Origin: a bacterium
Lineage (GTDB): Bacteria > Planctomycetota > UBA1135 > GCA-002686595
Direction of reading: 5' to 3'
NCBI GenBank assembly: GCA_024226735.1
Contig: JAAELL010000461.1
Location: 1-63,389 of the forward strand
DNA: 63,389 nucleotides
Notes under the pieces: model-generated
Told to the model about the DNA's origin: nothing
The model's input: only the letters and a program-made list of their open reading frames with translations
Database searches by the model: none
Translations under genes and position numbers: made by a program
Shown: piece after piece, positions 8,019 through 16,314 of the stretch
Position numbering within the stretch: position 1 is the first letter of the stretch
Layout: every line of letters begins with the position of its first letter

Positions 8019-9956
8019 ATGAGGCCCGTCCCACACCAGAGAATGCCCATGCCCGAAGCCGCGCCTGCCCCCGAGCTGTTCCAGAGTCCCTCCTACGCGT
8101 CGCCGACCAAGGAGTGCGACGTCGTCATGAAGGGGGGCATCACGAGCGGCGTGGTCTATCCGCTCGCGATCTGCGAGCTGGCGCGGGACTACCGCTTGCG
8201 TTCGGTCGGCGGGAGCTCGGCCGGTGCGATCGCCGCCGTCGCGGCGGCCGCGGCGGAGTGCGGACGGCAGCAGGGAGTCGGCACGGGCTACGTCGGGCTC
8301 GCGCAGCTCCCCGGCAAGCTCGGCGAGCAGCGCGCCGGCCGCTCGCGTCTCTTCTCGCTCTTCCAGCCCAACCCCGAGACGCGCGGTATCTTCGGGATCC
8401 TCTCGGCGTTCCTCTTTCGGCCGCCGGACGAGACGACGTCCTACATGGACGAGTGCAAGGAGCACCTGTCGAGCCCGTGGACGCTCTTGAAGAAGACGTG
8501 GGGGCGCTGCGTGCGCTGCGCGCACCGCTCGAAGCGCGGCAAGATCGTTCCGCTCACCTGCGCGTTCGTGAAGGCCTTCCCCGGCTGGTCGATCACGAGC
8601 GTCGCGCCGCTGTTCTTCGTCATCGCCCTGCTAAAGGGCCTCGCCCTGAACGGCGCGTTCCCGTCGGGCCTCGGTGGACTGGCGCTCGGGTGCTGCTGGG
8701 TGATTGCGCTCTGGATGATCCTGTTCGGGCTGATCGTCGCATTTCCGATCCGCAAGTTGATCCTGTCGACGATCGAGGACAACGGCTACGGGCTGACGAC
8801 GGGCTTCTTGCCCGCCGATAAGGCGCCGGCGCAGCCGTTGACCTCGTTCCTCGACGAGCAGTTCGACGCGCTCGCAGGCAAGCAGGCCGGGACCCCGCTG
8901 ACGTTCGGCGACCTCGCCGAAGCGGGCGTCTCGCTCGAGGTGCTGACGACCAACTTGACCCAGGGGCGCCCGCACTCGATCCCGTTCCAGACGCGCGACT
9001 TCCACTGGGACCCGACCGAGTTCGAGCGCTACTTCCCGCCCGCGGTCGTCGACTGGATGGTGAAACACTCCGAGCCCGTGGCGGACGACGACGAGCCGGC
9101 GGTCGTCGACGGCAAGCTCTTGCCGCTGCGGATGCTGCCCGAGACGCGCGACTTGCCGGTCGTGCTCGCGGCGCGCATGAGCCTGAGCTTCCCCGTGCTG
9201 ATCTCCGCGGTCCCGCTGTACGCCAAGCGCTACACGAAGGGCTTCGACGGGTGGGAGCGCTGCCAGTTCTCTGACGGCGGCATCTCGAGCAACCTGCCCG
9301 TGCACTTCTTCGACTCGCCCGTGCCGACGCGACCGACGTTCGCGATCAACCTGCGCGGGACGTCGAAGGTCGACGCCGATCCGTGCAAGAACGTACGCCT
9401 GCCGAAGGGCAAGGCCGCCAACTTGGGCGGCATCCGCCCGCGCTCGGTGAAGATCGAGGGCGTGCCCGCCTTCCTCGGCGCCGTGATGAACACGATGCAG
9501 AACTGGGCGGACGACCTGCAGCTGCGCGTGCCCGGCTACCGCGACCGTGTCGCGACGATCTACCACGACGCCAGCGAGGGCGGCCTGAACCTCGACATGC
9601 CGCAGAAGCGCATCGAGGGCCTGAGCGAGCGCGGCCTGTGCGCGGGCGAGGCCTTCGTGCGCGACTTCGACTGGGAGAACCACCGCTGGGTCCGCTTCCG
9701 TTCGTCGATGCACCTGCTGCAGGGCATGACCGGTGGCATCGGCGCCAGCATCGGCGACGACATCACGGAGATGATCGAGACGCCGCCGAGCTACCCGATC
9801 GCGAACAAGAAGCAGAAGACGGTCGCCGAGCGCGTCGTCGAGAAGGTCGCGGACGTCGGCGCGCTCAACACGCACCAGGACAACCCCTTCGGCGAGGAGC
9901 ACGACGATCAGGCGCCGAAGCCCCTGCCGAGGCTGCAGATCGTCCCGCGCACGTGA
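8019..9956 (+). CDS. Patatin-like phospholipase with an internal membrane segment
   Basis: The patatin signature is intact: oxyanion loop GGITSG (residues 39-44), nucleophile elbow GGSSAG (64-69), and the catalytic Asp in SDGGISSN near residue 418. These proteins are serine acyl hydrolases acting on membrane lipids. Two strongly hydrophobic stretches around residues 190-245 (VAPLFFVIALL… and CCWVIALWMILFGLIV) split the catalytic domain and would anchor it as a hairpin in a membrane, which is unusual for the family. The start is ambiguous: ATGs at 8019, 8043 and 8049 are all in frame. The stop overlaps the next gene (GTGA). Confidence 0.82.
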   Translation: MRPVPHQRMPMPEAAPAPELFQSPSYASPTKECDVVMKGGITSGVVYPLAICELARDYRLRSVGGSSAGAIAAVAAAAAECGRQQGVGTGYVGLAQLPGKLGEQRAGRSRLFSLFQPNPETRGIFGILSAFLFRPPDETTSYMDECKEHLSSPWTLLKKTWGRCVRCAHRSKRGKIVPLTCAFVKAFPGWSITSVAPLFFVIALLKGLALNGAFPSGLGGLALGCCWVIALWMILFGLIVAFPIRKLILSTIEDNGYGLTTGFLPADKAPAQPLTSFLDEQFDALAGKQAGTPLTFGDLAEAGVSLEVLTTNLTQGRPHSIPFQTRDFHWDPTEFERYFPPAVVDWMVKHSEPVADDDEPAVVDGKLLPLRMLPETRDLPVVLAARMSLSFPVLISAVPLYAKRYTKGFDGWERCQFSDGGISSNLPVHFFDSPVPTRPTFAINLRGTSKVDADPCKNVRLPKGKAANLGGIRPRSVKIEGVPAFLGAVMNTMQNWADDLQLRVPGYRDRVATIYHDASEGGLNLDMPQKRIEGLSERGLCAGEAFVRDFDWENHRWVRFRSSMHLLQGMTGGIGASIGDDITEMIETPPSYPIANKKQKTVAERVVEKVADVGALNTHQDNPFGEEHDDQAPKPLPRLQIVPRT

Positions 9957-11185
9957 CCGAGGTCGAAGTCGCGGTCGTGGGGGCCGGCGCGGCCGGTCTG
10001 TGGGCGGCCGCCGTGTGCGCGCGCGCCGGCTCCGGCGTGCGCATCTTCGAGAAGACCGCGCGCACCGGCACGAAGATCCTCGCCAGCGGCGGCACGCGCT
10101 GCAACCTGACGACGACGCTCGGTGGGCGCGAGGCCGCCGAGCTCTTCCGCCAGAGCGGCGCGCGCTTCCTGCGCCCGGCTTTCGCGGCACTGTCGCCCGA
10201 GCGCGTGCGCGAACGCTTCGCCGCGATGGGGGTGCCGACGGTCGAGGCGCCACTGGCGAAGATCTTCCCCGCCAGCGACCGCGCGCGCGACGTGCGCGAT
10301 GCCCTCGAGCGCGAAGCCCGCGCGGCTGGAGCCGAGATCGAGCTCGATGCACCGGTCGTCCGCGTCGAGCGCGGCGGGCGCTGGCGGCTCGTGTTCCAAG
10401 ACGGGCGCAGCGTGACGTGCCGCTCCGCGCTGTTGTGTCCGGGCGGACAGAGCTACCCGCGCACCGGCACGACGGGCGACGGCTACCGCTGGTTGCGCGA
10501 GCTGGACCTGCCCGTCGTCGACCCCGTCCCGGCGCTCGTACCGCTCTCCAGCCCCGCGCCGTGGGTGCACGAGCTGACGGGCATCGCGTGGCAGGAGGGC
10601 GAGGTGCGGCTCGCCCTCGACGGCAAGATCGTCGCCAAGCGCCGCCGCCCCGTGCTCTTCACGCACCGCGGCGTCTCGGGACCGGGAGCGATGGACGTCA
10701 GCGTGCACGTCGCGCAGGCCGGCGCGGCGACACTGCACCTGGACCTGTACCCAGGCCTCTCCCGCGATGCGCTGCGCGCGCGGCTGATCGAGTCGGCCCG
10801 GGCGAAGGGCAGCCCGCGGCTCGCGCGCGTCCTCCCCGGCGAAGTGCCGCGCAGACTCGCCGAGGCGATCGGCCAGCAAGTTGGTCTGAAGGAGCCGAAC
10901 CCCAGAATGATGGACGTCCCCAAGGACGCGCGGCACCGGTTGATCGAGACCCTGAAGGGGCTCGCGGTGCCGGTCGACGGGACGCTCGGTTACGACAAGG
11001 CCGAGGTGACGGCGGGGGGGCTGGCGCTCGACACGGTCGACCCGCGGACGATGGAGGTACGCGGGTGCCCGGGGCTATTTGTGTTCGGGGAGCTGCTCGA
11101 CTTGGATGGACCGATCGGGGGGCTCAACTTCCAGGCGGCGTTCGCGTGCGGGGAGTTGGCCGGCAGAGCTGCCGCCGAGCAGTAG
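9953..11185 (+). CDS. BaiN/RdsA (HI0933-like) family FAD-dependent oxidoreductase
   Basis: It begins with the dinucleotide-binding loop VAVVGAGAAGLWAA, then EKTARTGTKILASGGTRCNLT, diagnostic of HI0933/YhiN flavoproteins. GGQSYPRTGTTGDGY, LFTHRGVSGPGAM, and the C-terminal VTAGGLALDTVDPRTMEVRGCPGLFVFGELLDLDGPIGG-NFQ match the family. The substrate in this organism is unknown; the family includes uncharacterised and steroid/flavonoid reductases. It starts with GTG inside the patatin stop (GTGA), implying translational coupling. The length (410 residues) is normal. It is convergent with the aldolase gene. Confidence 0.9.
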   Translation: MTEVEVAVVGAGAAGLWAAAVCARAGSGVRIFEKTARTGTKILASGGTRCNLTTTLGGREAAELFRQSGARFLRPAFAALSPERVRERFAAMGVPTVEAPLAKIFPASDRARDVRDALEREARAAGAEIELDAPVVRVERGGRWRLVFQDGRSVTCRSALLCPGGQSYPRTGTTGDGYRWLRELDLPVVDPVPALVPLSSPAPWVHELTGIAWQEGEVRLALDGKIVAKRRRPVLFTHRGVSGPGAMDVSVHVAQAGAATLHLDLYPGLSRDALRARLIESARAKGSPRLARVLPGEVPRRLAEAIGQQVGLKEPNPRMMDVPKDARHRLIETLKGLAVPVDGTLGYDKAEVTAGGLALDTVDPRTMEVRGCPGLFVFGELLDLDGPIGGLNFQAAFACGELAGRAAAEQ

Positions 11186-11246
11186 AGGGCAAAGACCGGC
11201 CAGCGCTCCGTCCAATCGAGCGCCGGCCGGCCGTTTCTCTCTTCCG

Positions 11247-11335
11247 GCCCGGTCTCAACGGCGTCAACCGTTGAACCCAGCAAACAAACCCGGTGCCGCC
11301 TGTGGCACCAGCGGAGCTGCTCCGCAGCCCCGCTA
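11247..11335 (-). repeat. Conserved 3'-end element, copy 1
   Basis: Read on the minus strand, right from the aldolase stop codon, it contains three small hairpins: GCGGAGC/GCTCCGC, GGTGCC/GGCACC followed by GTTTGTTTG, and CAACGG/CCGTTG. A second copy, in the same orientation relative to its upstream gene, lies at 17245-17344. Over the best-aligned 66 bases I count roughly 57 identical. It is probably a terminator-like 3' UTR element between the convergent genes. Confidence 0.7.
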
Positions 11336-12376
11336 ATCCTGCGAGACGAGCTTCTCGCCGCGCGTGGTCGCCGCCGCTTCCATCGCCTCGGTGTACCGCC
11401 CGTACCGCGCCTCGCCGTTGCACTTCGCGCGGTGCAGGTAAGCGCCGGCGCCGGCTTCGACGTCCTTGCCGGCCCACGCCTTCAGCGCCGGCGCCTGCAG
11501 GGCACGGCCGTAGGAGAACGAGAGCTCCCAGGGGTGCGTGCAGTCCATCGCGTTCATCGCGTTGAGGTGCGCCGTCGCGACTTCGTCCGACTGGCCGCCG
11601 GAGAGGAACACGATGCCCGGCACGGCCGCGGGGACGTGGCGGTTGAAGCAGCGCACCGTCGCATCGGCGACGTCTTGCACGGACGCTTGCGTCTTGCACT
11701 CGGTCCCGGACAGGACCATGTTCGGCTTGAGGAGGATTCCCTCGAGCACGACGCGCTGGCGGTGCAGCTCGTCAAAGGTGCGTTGCAGGGCCTCGCCGGT
11801 GACCTCTTCGCAACGCTCGATCGTGTGCGGGCCGTCCATCAGGACCTCGGGCTCGACGATCGGAACGAGGCCGGCCTCCTGGCAGAGCGCGGCGTAGCGC
11901 GCGAGCGCGTGCGCGTTGGTGTCCAGGCAGTAGGTCGACGGCAGGCCGTCCCCGATCGCGATCACCGCGCGCCACTTGGCGAAGCGCGCGCCGAGCCCGC
12001 GGTACTCCTCGAGTCGCTCGCGCAGGCCGTCCAGGCCCTCGGTGACCTTCTCGCCGGGCGCGCCCGCGAGGTTCTTGGCGCCCTTGTCGACCTTGATGCC
12101 GGGGATCACGCCCTGGCTCGTGAGGATGTCGACGAGCGGCGTGCCGTCCTTGGCCTTCTGGCGCAGCGTCTCGTCGAACAGGATCACGCCCGAGACGTGC
12201 TCGTTCGCGCCCTTGGTGCGGAACAGCATCTCGCGGTAGTCGCGGCGGTTGTCTTCGGTCGAATCGACCTGGATGCTGTCGAAGCGCTTCTTGATCGTGG
12301 GGGCACTCTCGTCCGCGGCGAGGATGCCTTTGCCGGGGGCAACGATCTCGAGGGCGGTGGTGGACAGGTCGCTCAT
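11333..12376 (-). CDS. Fructose-bisphosphate aldolase, class I
   Basis: This glycolytic enzyme splits fructose-1,6-bisphosphate into dihydroxyacetone phosphate and glyceraldehyde-3-phosphate through a Schiff base. Class I hallmarks are present: GKGILAADES near the N-terminus, EPEVLMDGPHTI, the Schiff-base lysine in GILLKPNMVLSG, FLSGGQSDE, and WELSFSYGRALQ. The length is 347 residues, normal for the eukaryote-like class. The start is the ATG at 12376, where homology begins. A TATACT hexamer lies at 12423-12428 on the coding strand. Its TAG stop is the last three bases of the 3'-end repeat. Confidence 0.95.
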   Translation of the reverse strand: MSDLSTTALEIVAPGKGILAADESAPTIKKRFDSIQVDSTEDNRRDYREMLFRTKGANEHVSGVILFDETLRQKAKDGTPLVDILTSQGVIPGIKVDKGAKNLAGAPGEKVTEGLDGLRERLEEYRGLGARFAKWRAVIAIGDGLPSTYCLDTNAHALARYAALCQEAGLVPIVEPEVLMDGPHTIERCEEVTGEALQRTFDELHRQRVVLEGILLKPNMVLSGTECKTQASVQDVADATVRCFNRHVPAAVPGIVFLSGGQSDEVATAHLNAMNAMDCTHPWELSFSYGRALQAPALKAWAGKDVEAGAGAYLHRAKCNGEARYGRYTEAMEAAATTRGEKLVSQD

Positions 12377-12422
12377 GGCTGGGAAATGGAGGGTCTGGAT
12401 TGGGGCTTTCGATTGACTGGCA

Positions 12423-12428
12423 AGTATA
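12423..12428 (-). promoter_or_regulatory. Candidate -10 box of the aldolase gene
   Basis: The hexamer TATACT on the minus strand is 46 nt upstream of the aldolase ATG. No good -35 box is visible at the usual distance, so the call rests on the -10 match and position. Confidence 0.4.
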
Positions 12429-12509
12429 GGCATCGGCCGCTCGAGCCCCCAGCCGCACCCAGGCACGATTTTCCGAAAGGGCACCTGCGGTCGTCACGTG
12501 ACCCGCGTC

Positions 12510-12668
12510 ATGAGCGCGCTCGAGCTGGAGACTGGCCTCCTGGGCCACCGACTCGAGGAAGTCCGGGTGGGGGGGATCTCCGTGAACCGGGCCGTGTACG
12601 CGGCCCGGTCGACGACCCCGGACCACTTCCATCCGCATGGCGACCTGTGCGTCACGCTAGTGGGGTAG
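12510..12668 (+). pseudogene. Remnant of an AraC-family regulator (N-terminal cupin part)
   Basis: A 52-codon frame encodes RLEEVRVGGISVNRAVYA and HFHPHGDLCVTLVG, then stops. This resembles the sugar-sensing cupin start of AraC-type activators (xxHSHxxxYLCLVLxG). The rest of the cupin and the whole helix-turn-helix domain are missing. It lies directly upstream of another truncated gene, so the locus appears to be deletion debris. Confidence 0.5.
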
Positions 12669-12758
12669 TCACGATTCGCGAGGCACCGATCCTCGAACGC
12701 AGCTCGGCGTCGCGCCAAGGTCCCCAATGGCATCCAGCCATGGGGAACTTGTCGCTCC

Positions 12759-13166
12759 TTGATCTGCGTGGTCATGCCGCTCGTCGCCGAGAAGACCGAC
12801 GGCGTGAGCTTCATCGTCAGCGCCTGCGGTCCGACGGTATCGGCCGGGGAGGAGGCGTTCCACGAGGAGCTGATCGAGGCAGGCAAGTCCACGGGCGAGG
12901 CCGACTGGGCACTCGAGGAGTGGGACGGCGAGCGGGGGGACGACCCGCGCCCGGTCCTGCGGCGCGCGAAGACCCCGACGCTGTGGATGTTCGGTGAGCA
13001 CGACGCCGTGATCCCCACGCGTGCCTGCCTGTTCGAGCTGGCCCGGCTGCGCGAGGAGGGGCACGTCTTTGCAGCGGACCACAACTTGCGCACGCCGTGC
13101 GGCGACGGCGTGTTGCTCGAGCCCGTGATCGTCGCGTGGCTGACGAAGATCGGCGTGCTCGAGTAG
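12759..13166 (+). pseudogene. C-terminal remnant of an alpha/beta hydrolase
   Basis: The 135-codon frame matches the C-terminal third of acylaminoacyl-peptidase-like alpha/beta hydrolases: a stretch like VSFIVSACGPTVSAGEEAF, then KTPTLWMFGEHDAVIP carrying the acidic triad residue, and HNLRTP in the place of the triad histidine. The nucleophile elbow (GxSxGG) that should come just before the visible start is absent. It is therefore probably a non-functional fragment. It ends one base before the convergent gene at 13167. Confidence 0.55.
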
Positions 13167-14234
13167 CTACTCGTCCTTCTTCAGCGCACCGATCTCGCGC
13201 ATCACGCGCACCAACGTCGCTCGGACGCGGGCGCTGTCGGCGGCCAGGGTCGCGTGCCGCTTCTGCCCGGCGGTGTACAGCTTGCGGCTCGTGTCGACGC
13301 GCTTGCCCTCCTTCTCGAGCCACTCGGCCCAGTCGTCGGGCGCGGGCAGGACGGGCGCCAGCTTCTCGGGCGTCGAGGCGTGGACGTCCCACAGGGCGTG
13401 GAAGCGGTCGACGTGCGGACCGTACCCATCGCGCTGGGCCGGCTTGCCGCTGACGTAGAGTCGCGCGAAGGCATGGCGTAGGCCGCGGTGGCGGCGGGCG
13501 TCGACGAAGAGGTTGCCGATCTTCTCGTAGAGCGCATCGTGCTGGGAGGCGCGCACCGGCGCGACCCACGTCCGCCAGTCGTCCAGGAGGTCGTGGACGA
13601 TCCCGAGGCACTCGACGTCGGGCATCTCCATCTCGACCCCCGAGCCCCAGACGTCGTAGAGAGTGATGTCACCGTAGGTGTTGCCGGCCCGGTCGGAGTA
13701 GGCGTGGCCCAGCGCGGCCAGCACCTCCTGCTGCACCCCGTCGTCCAGGGATTGCTCGACGAGGGCCTCGACGAGGTCGACGTTGGGGGGGAAGCCGTGC
13801 AGTGCGTTCTCGAAGACCTGCTTCGGGCTCGCCTTCGACGTCCGGACCACCGAGCGAGAGGCGTAGTCGTAGGCCCAGGACGAGATCAGCTTGCGCTCGG
13901 GCACCTTGCGGAAGACCGTCTTCTTGAACTTGTCGTAGCGCCTGCCCTTCGGGTTCATCCGCTTGCGCGCGATCGGCTGCGCCGGTGCGTGGACCGTCGG
14001 GTCGTAGATCGGCGGCGGCTCCGCGTCGGGCCAGTCGAACGGATCACGGTCCTGCGACTGCATGACGTGGTTGATCAGCTTCTGCTGAAACGTGTCCAGG
14101 TACCCGGCCTCGGCCGAGAACCATTCCGCGACTTCGCGCTTGGAGGCGTCGGGCAACTTCTTCCAAGCGGACCGCAGTTCGTCGTCCGTCGGATCCTGGA
14201 CGGCGAGCGAGAGGAGGGCAGCGAGAAACAGCAT
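13167..14234 (-). CDS. Secreted protein of unknown function
   Basis: The start at 14234 gives a short signal peptide (MLFLAALLSLAVQD). The mature part is charged and helix-rich, with Trp-rich patches (WPDAEPPPIYDP, VWGSGVEMEMPDVECLGIVHDLLDDWRTW, FHALWDVHAS) but no motif I recognise. The longer upstream frame contains no export signal and is unlikely to be translated. The context (gene remnants on one side, hairpins on the other) does not suggest a job. Confidence 0.6.
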   Translation of the reverse strand: MLFLAALLSLAVQDPTDDELRSAWKKLPDASKREVAEWFSAEAGYLDTFQQKLINHVMQSQDRDPFDWPDAEPPPIYDPTVHAPAQPIARKRMNPKGRRYDKFKKTVFRKVPERKLISSWAYDYASRSVVRTSKASPKQVFENALHGFPPNVDLVEALVEQSLDDGVQQEVLAALGHAYSDRAGNTYGDITLYDVWGSGVEMEMPDVECLGIVHDLLDDWRTWVAPVRASQHDALYEKIGNLFVDARRHRGLRHAFARLYVSGKPAQRDGYGPHVDRFHALWDVHASTPEKLAPVLPAPDDWAEWLEKEGKRVDTSRKLYTAGQKRHATLAADSARVRATLVRVMREIGALKKDE

Positions 14235-14337
14235 GGCGGCATCGTGCCACGCCTGCGGCGGAGGATCGCCGGGATTGCACAAATCGTCGCCCGGGCCGGG
14301 GCCGGACCGGGGGCGCCGATCGAGGGGCCAAAGAAGA

Positions 14338-14363
14338 GGGGCGGCCCCAAAAGGGGCCGCCCC
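14338..14363 (-). terminator. Strong hairpin downstream of pcnB
   Basis: An 11-bp perfect stem (GGGGCGGCCCC) closes an AAAA loop. On the minus strand it is followed by CTTCTTTGG, moderately U-rich. It lies ~280 nt after the pcnB stop and ~100 nt before the start of the secreted-protein gene, so it may separate the two transcripts. Confidence 0.5.
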
Positions 14364-14398
14364 AACTTTGGCGTCGGCGAGATGTAGGGGTCCCGCCG

Positions 14399-14423
14399 GA
14401 CTCGGCTCGTGCTGAGCCGAGTC
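14399..14423. repeat. REP-like palindrome
   Basis: A perfect 10-bp stem GACTCGGCTC has loop GTGCT; the sequence that follows, GAAGAACC, gives a motif similar to the TTCGACTCGGCTCAGCACGAG palindromes common between bacterial genes. The rest of the 14235-14645 gap holds no other feature that I can identify. Confidence 0.5.
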
Positions 14424-14645
14424 GAAGAACCGGGCGTTCCCGCGCTGGGGCGACTGCCTGGTCTCCCAAATCGACCAGCGGTCACCGCAAGAAGCCGCGG
14501 GCCGATCGAGGGGGGAGGGGCTGGGAGACTGGTTTGTCGTCCCGGAGTCCCGGTTCCTTCGCGCACCCAAAACTACCCCGTGTTCGGAGGCGGGGAGCAG
14601 AATCCGACGGAGCTGCAAGAGCTGCTCCATCTGAGACGCGCCCCC

Positions 14646-16013
14646 TCAAGCGCTCGATTCTGGACCGCGCTTCGCGGACGGCTTGCGCCGCTTGCGCCGC
14701 TTGCGCCGGCGCCGCGTTCGGCGGCGTTCCGCCTCGATCTCCTCGGCCGGCATCTTCTCGGCGCGCTCGGCGACGTCGGACCACGCTTGAACGATGTCCC
14801 AGCCTTGACCACGCGCCTCGACGCGCAGCGCGAAGAGCGCGAACGCCTCGGTGAACTCGTCCTTGTGCGTGAATAGCTTCTTGCTGAAGTTGCGCGAGCC
14901 CGTCTGGGTGAACTGGGGCTGCAGGCTGATGATGCGCCGCGCGCGGCCAAAGTCGCGGCGGGCGAGGCGGGTGGCGATCGAGAGGGGTTCGATGATCTCG
15001 CGGCAGACGGCGGTGATGTCGCCAGGTGAGCCGCGCAGCGTGCGCTCCTCGGGATCGGCCTCGCGCTCGACGATGTCGTTGAAGAGCACCGCGATGCACA
15101 GCGCGGTCGTCGGCTCGCGGCCGTCGTGCACTGCGCTGTCGAGTGCCTCGAGCAGCCGCCAGAAGCGCTCGATGCGACTCATGTGGGCGGCACTCGCGTC
15201 GTGCCCCGTCTTCAGGAAGCGCCCCAGTTGCGGCAGGATCGCTTCGAGCGCGCCGCAGGCTCGCAACATCCGGAACGCGCCGAGCGCCGTGCCCGAGCGC
15301 ATGAGCCGCAGCACTTCCTCGAGCACGCGCGGCGGTGCCGAGCGAGCGAGCTGGCGCGCCTGCTCGGACATCGCGCGCCACGTGCGCTCCTCGATCCGGA
15401 AGTCGAGACGCGTCGCGAACTTGACCGCGCGCATGATGCGCACGGGATCCTCGGCGAGCCGGACCTGCGGGTCGCCGATCGTGCGCAGGAGGCGCGACTC
15501 GAGATCGTCCAGACCGTTGACGTGGTCGTGGATCGTGTGCGTCGTCGGATCGAAGAAGAGCGCGTTGACCGTGAAGTCGCGACGCCGCGCGTCCTCGGCC
15601 GCGGTGCCGTACTCGTTGTCCTCGACGATCAGGAGGTCTTCCCCGTCACCGCTGCCGTTCAGGCTCTCCGGCTCGCGCCGGAAGGTGGACGTCTCGATGA
15701 TGTTGTCGCCGTAGTAAAGGTGGACCAGGCGGAAGCGGCGGCCGATGATGCGCCCGTTGCGGAACAGCCGACGGACCTCGTGGGGGTGGGCGCTCGTCGC
15801 GACGTCGAAGTCCTTGGGGTCGCGGCCGATCATCAGGTCCCGGACGCACCCCCCGACGAAGTAGGCCTCGTGGCCCTGGCGCTGGAGCCGCGTGACCACC
15901 CGGCTCGCATCCCGATCGAGGGCCTCGCGATCGATCCCCTCGGCCGGGATCCCGGCACCTTTTCTAGAGGGCTTCCTGGCGGGCTTCCTGCGGTAGTCTC
16001 GGTCTCGGGTCAT
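14646..16013 (-). CDS. pcnB: Poly(A) polymerase I (PcnB type)
   Basis: This nucleotidyltransferase adds 3' poly(A) tails to RNA, marking it for decay. The class II polymerase head is clear: YFVGGCVRDLMIGRDPKDFDVAT with the catalytic DxD, GRRFRLVHLYYGDNIIETSTFR, and DNEYGTAAEDARRRDFTVNALFFDP, the last two being typical of PcnB rather than CCA-adding enzymes. PQVRLAEDPVRIMRAVKFATRL follows. The C-terminus is a very basic tail of Arg/Lys, as in PcnB, likely for RNA binding. Start ATG at 16013. Both tRNA genes nearby already encode CCA. Confidence 0.9.
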   Translation of the reverse strand: MTRDRDYRRKPARKPSRKGAGIPAEGIDREALDRDASRVVTRLQRQGHEAYFVGGCVRDLMIGRDPKDFDVATSAHPHEVRRLFRNGRIIGRRFRLVHLYYGDNIIETSTFRREPESLNGSGDGEDLLIVEDNEYGTAAEDARRRDFTVNALFFDPTTHTIHDHVNGLDDLESRLLRTIGDPQVRLAEDPVRIMRAVKFATRLDFRIEERTWRAMSEQARQLARSAPPRVLEEVLRLMRSGTALGAFRMLRACGALEAILPQLGRFLKTGHDASAAHMSRIERFWRLLEALDSAVHDGREPTTALCIAVLFNDIVEREADPEERTLRGSPGDITAVCREIIEPLSIATRLARRDFGRARRIISLQPQFTQTGSRNFSKKLFTHKDEFTEAFALFALRVEARGQGWDIVQAWSDVAERAEKMPAEEIEAERRRTRRRRKRRKRRKPSAKRGPESSA

Positions 16014-16166
16014 CGATTTATGCACGCAGCGTAACCCGCGCTCGGCCCCTCCTCCAACAGCCGCTCCGGCTCCGGCGCCATCTGGGTGGATTCCTGGGCA
16101 GCCACAAAGCGAGGCGAGCGGGCTTGCCCGCCCGGGGCCCCGCAAGTACCCTTCCTGGCTCCTCGA

Positions 16167-16244
16167 AGGGCAGTAGCTCCAATTGGTTAGAGCGACTGAT
16201 TCCAAATCAGTAGGATCGGGGTTCGAGTCCCTGCTGCCCTGCCA
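16167..16244 (+). tRNA. tRNA-Trp (anticodon CCA)
   Basis: The acceptor arms AGGGCAG / CTGCCCT pair fully, the D-arm has GGTTAGAGC, the anticodon arm ACTGA-TTCCAAA-TCAGT gives CCA, and the T-arm has GTTCGAGTCC. The 3' CCA is encoded at 16242-16244. It precedes rsmG by 70 nt. Confidence 0.95.
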
Positions 16245-16314
16245 ACTCGCCTGCCAACTCGAACTCGCGCTTGTACCTGGTCTCGCACGACCGATCGCAC
16301 CCCGACCGGAACGA

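Noticed and set aside
14399..14423. Palindrome as a terminator of pcnB
   Set aside because: No U-run on either strand and a resemblance to dispersed REP-type palindromes; listed as a repeat instead.
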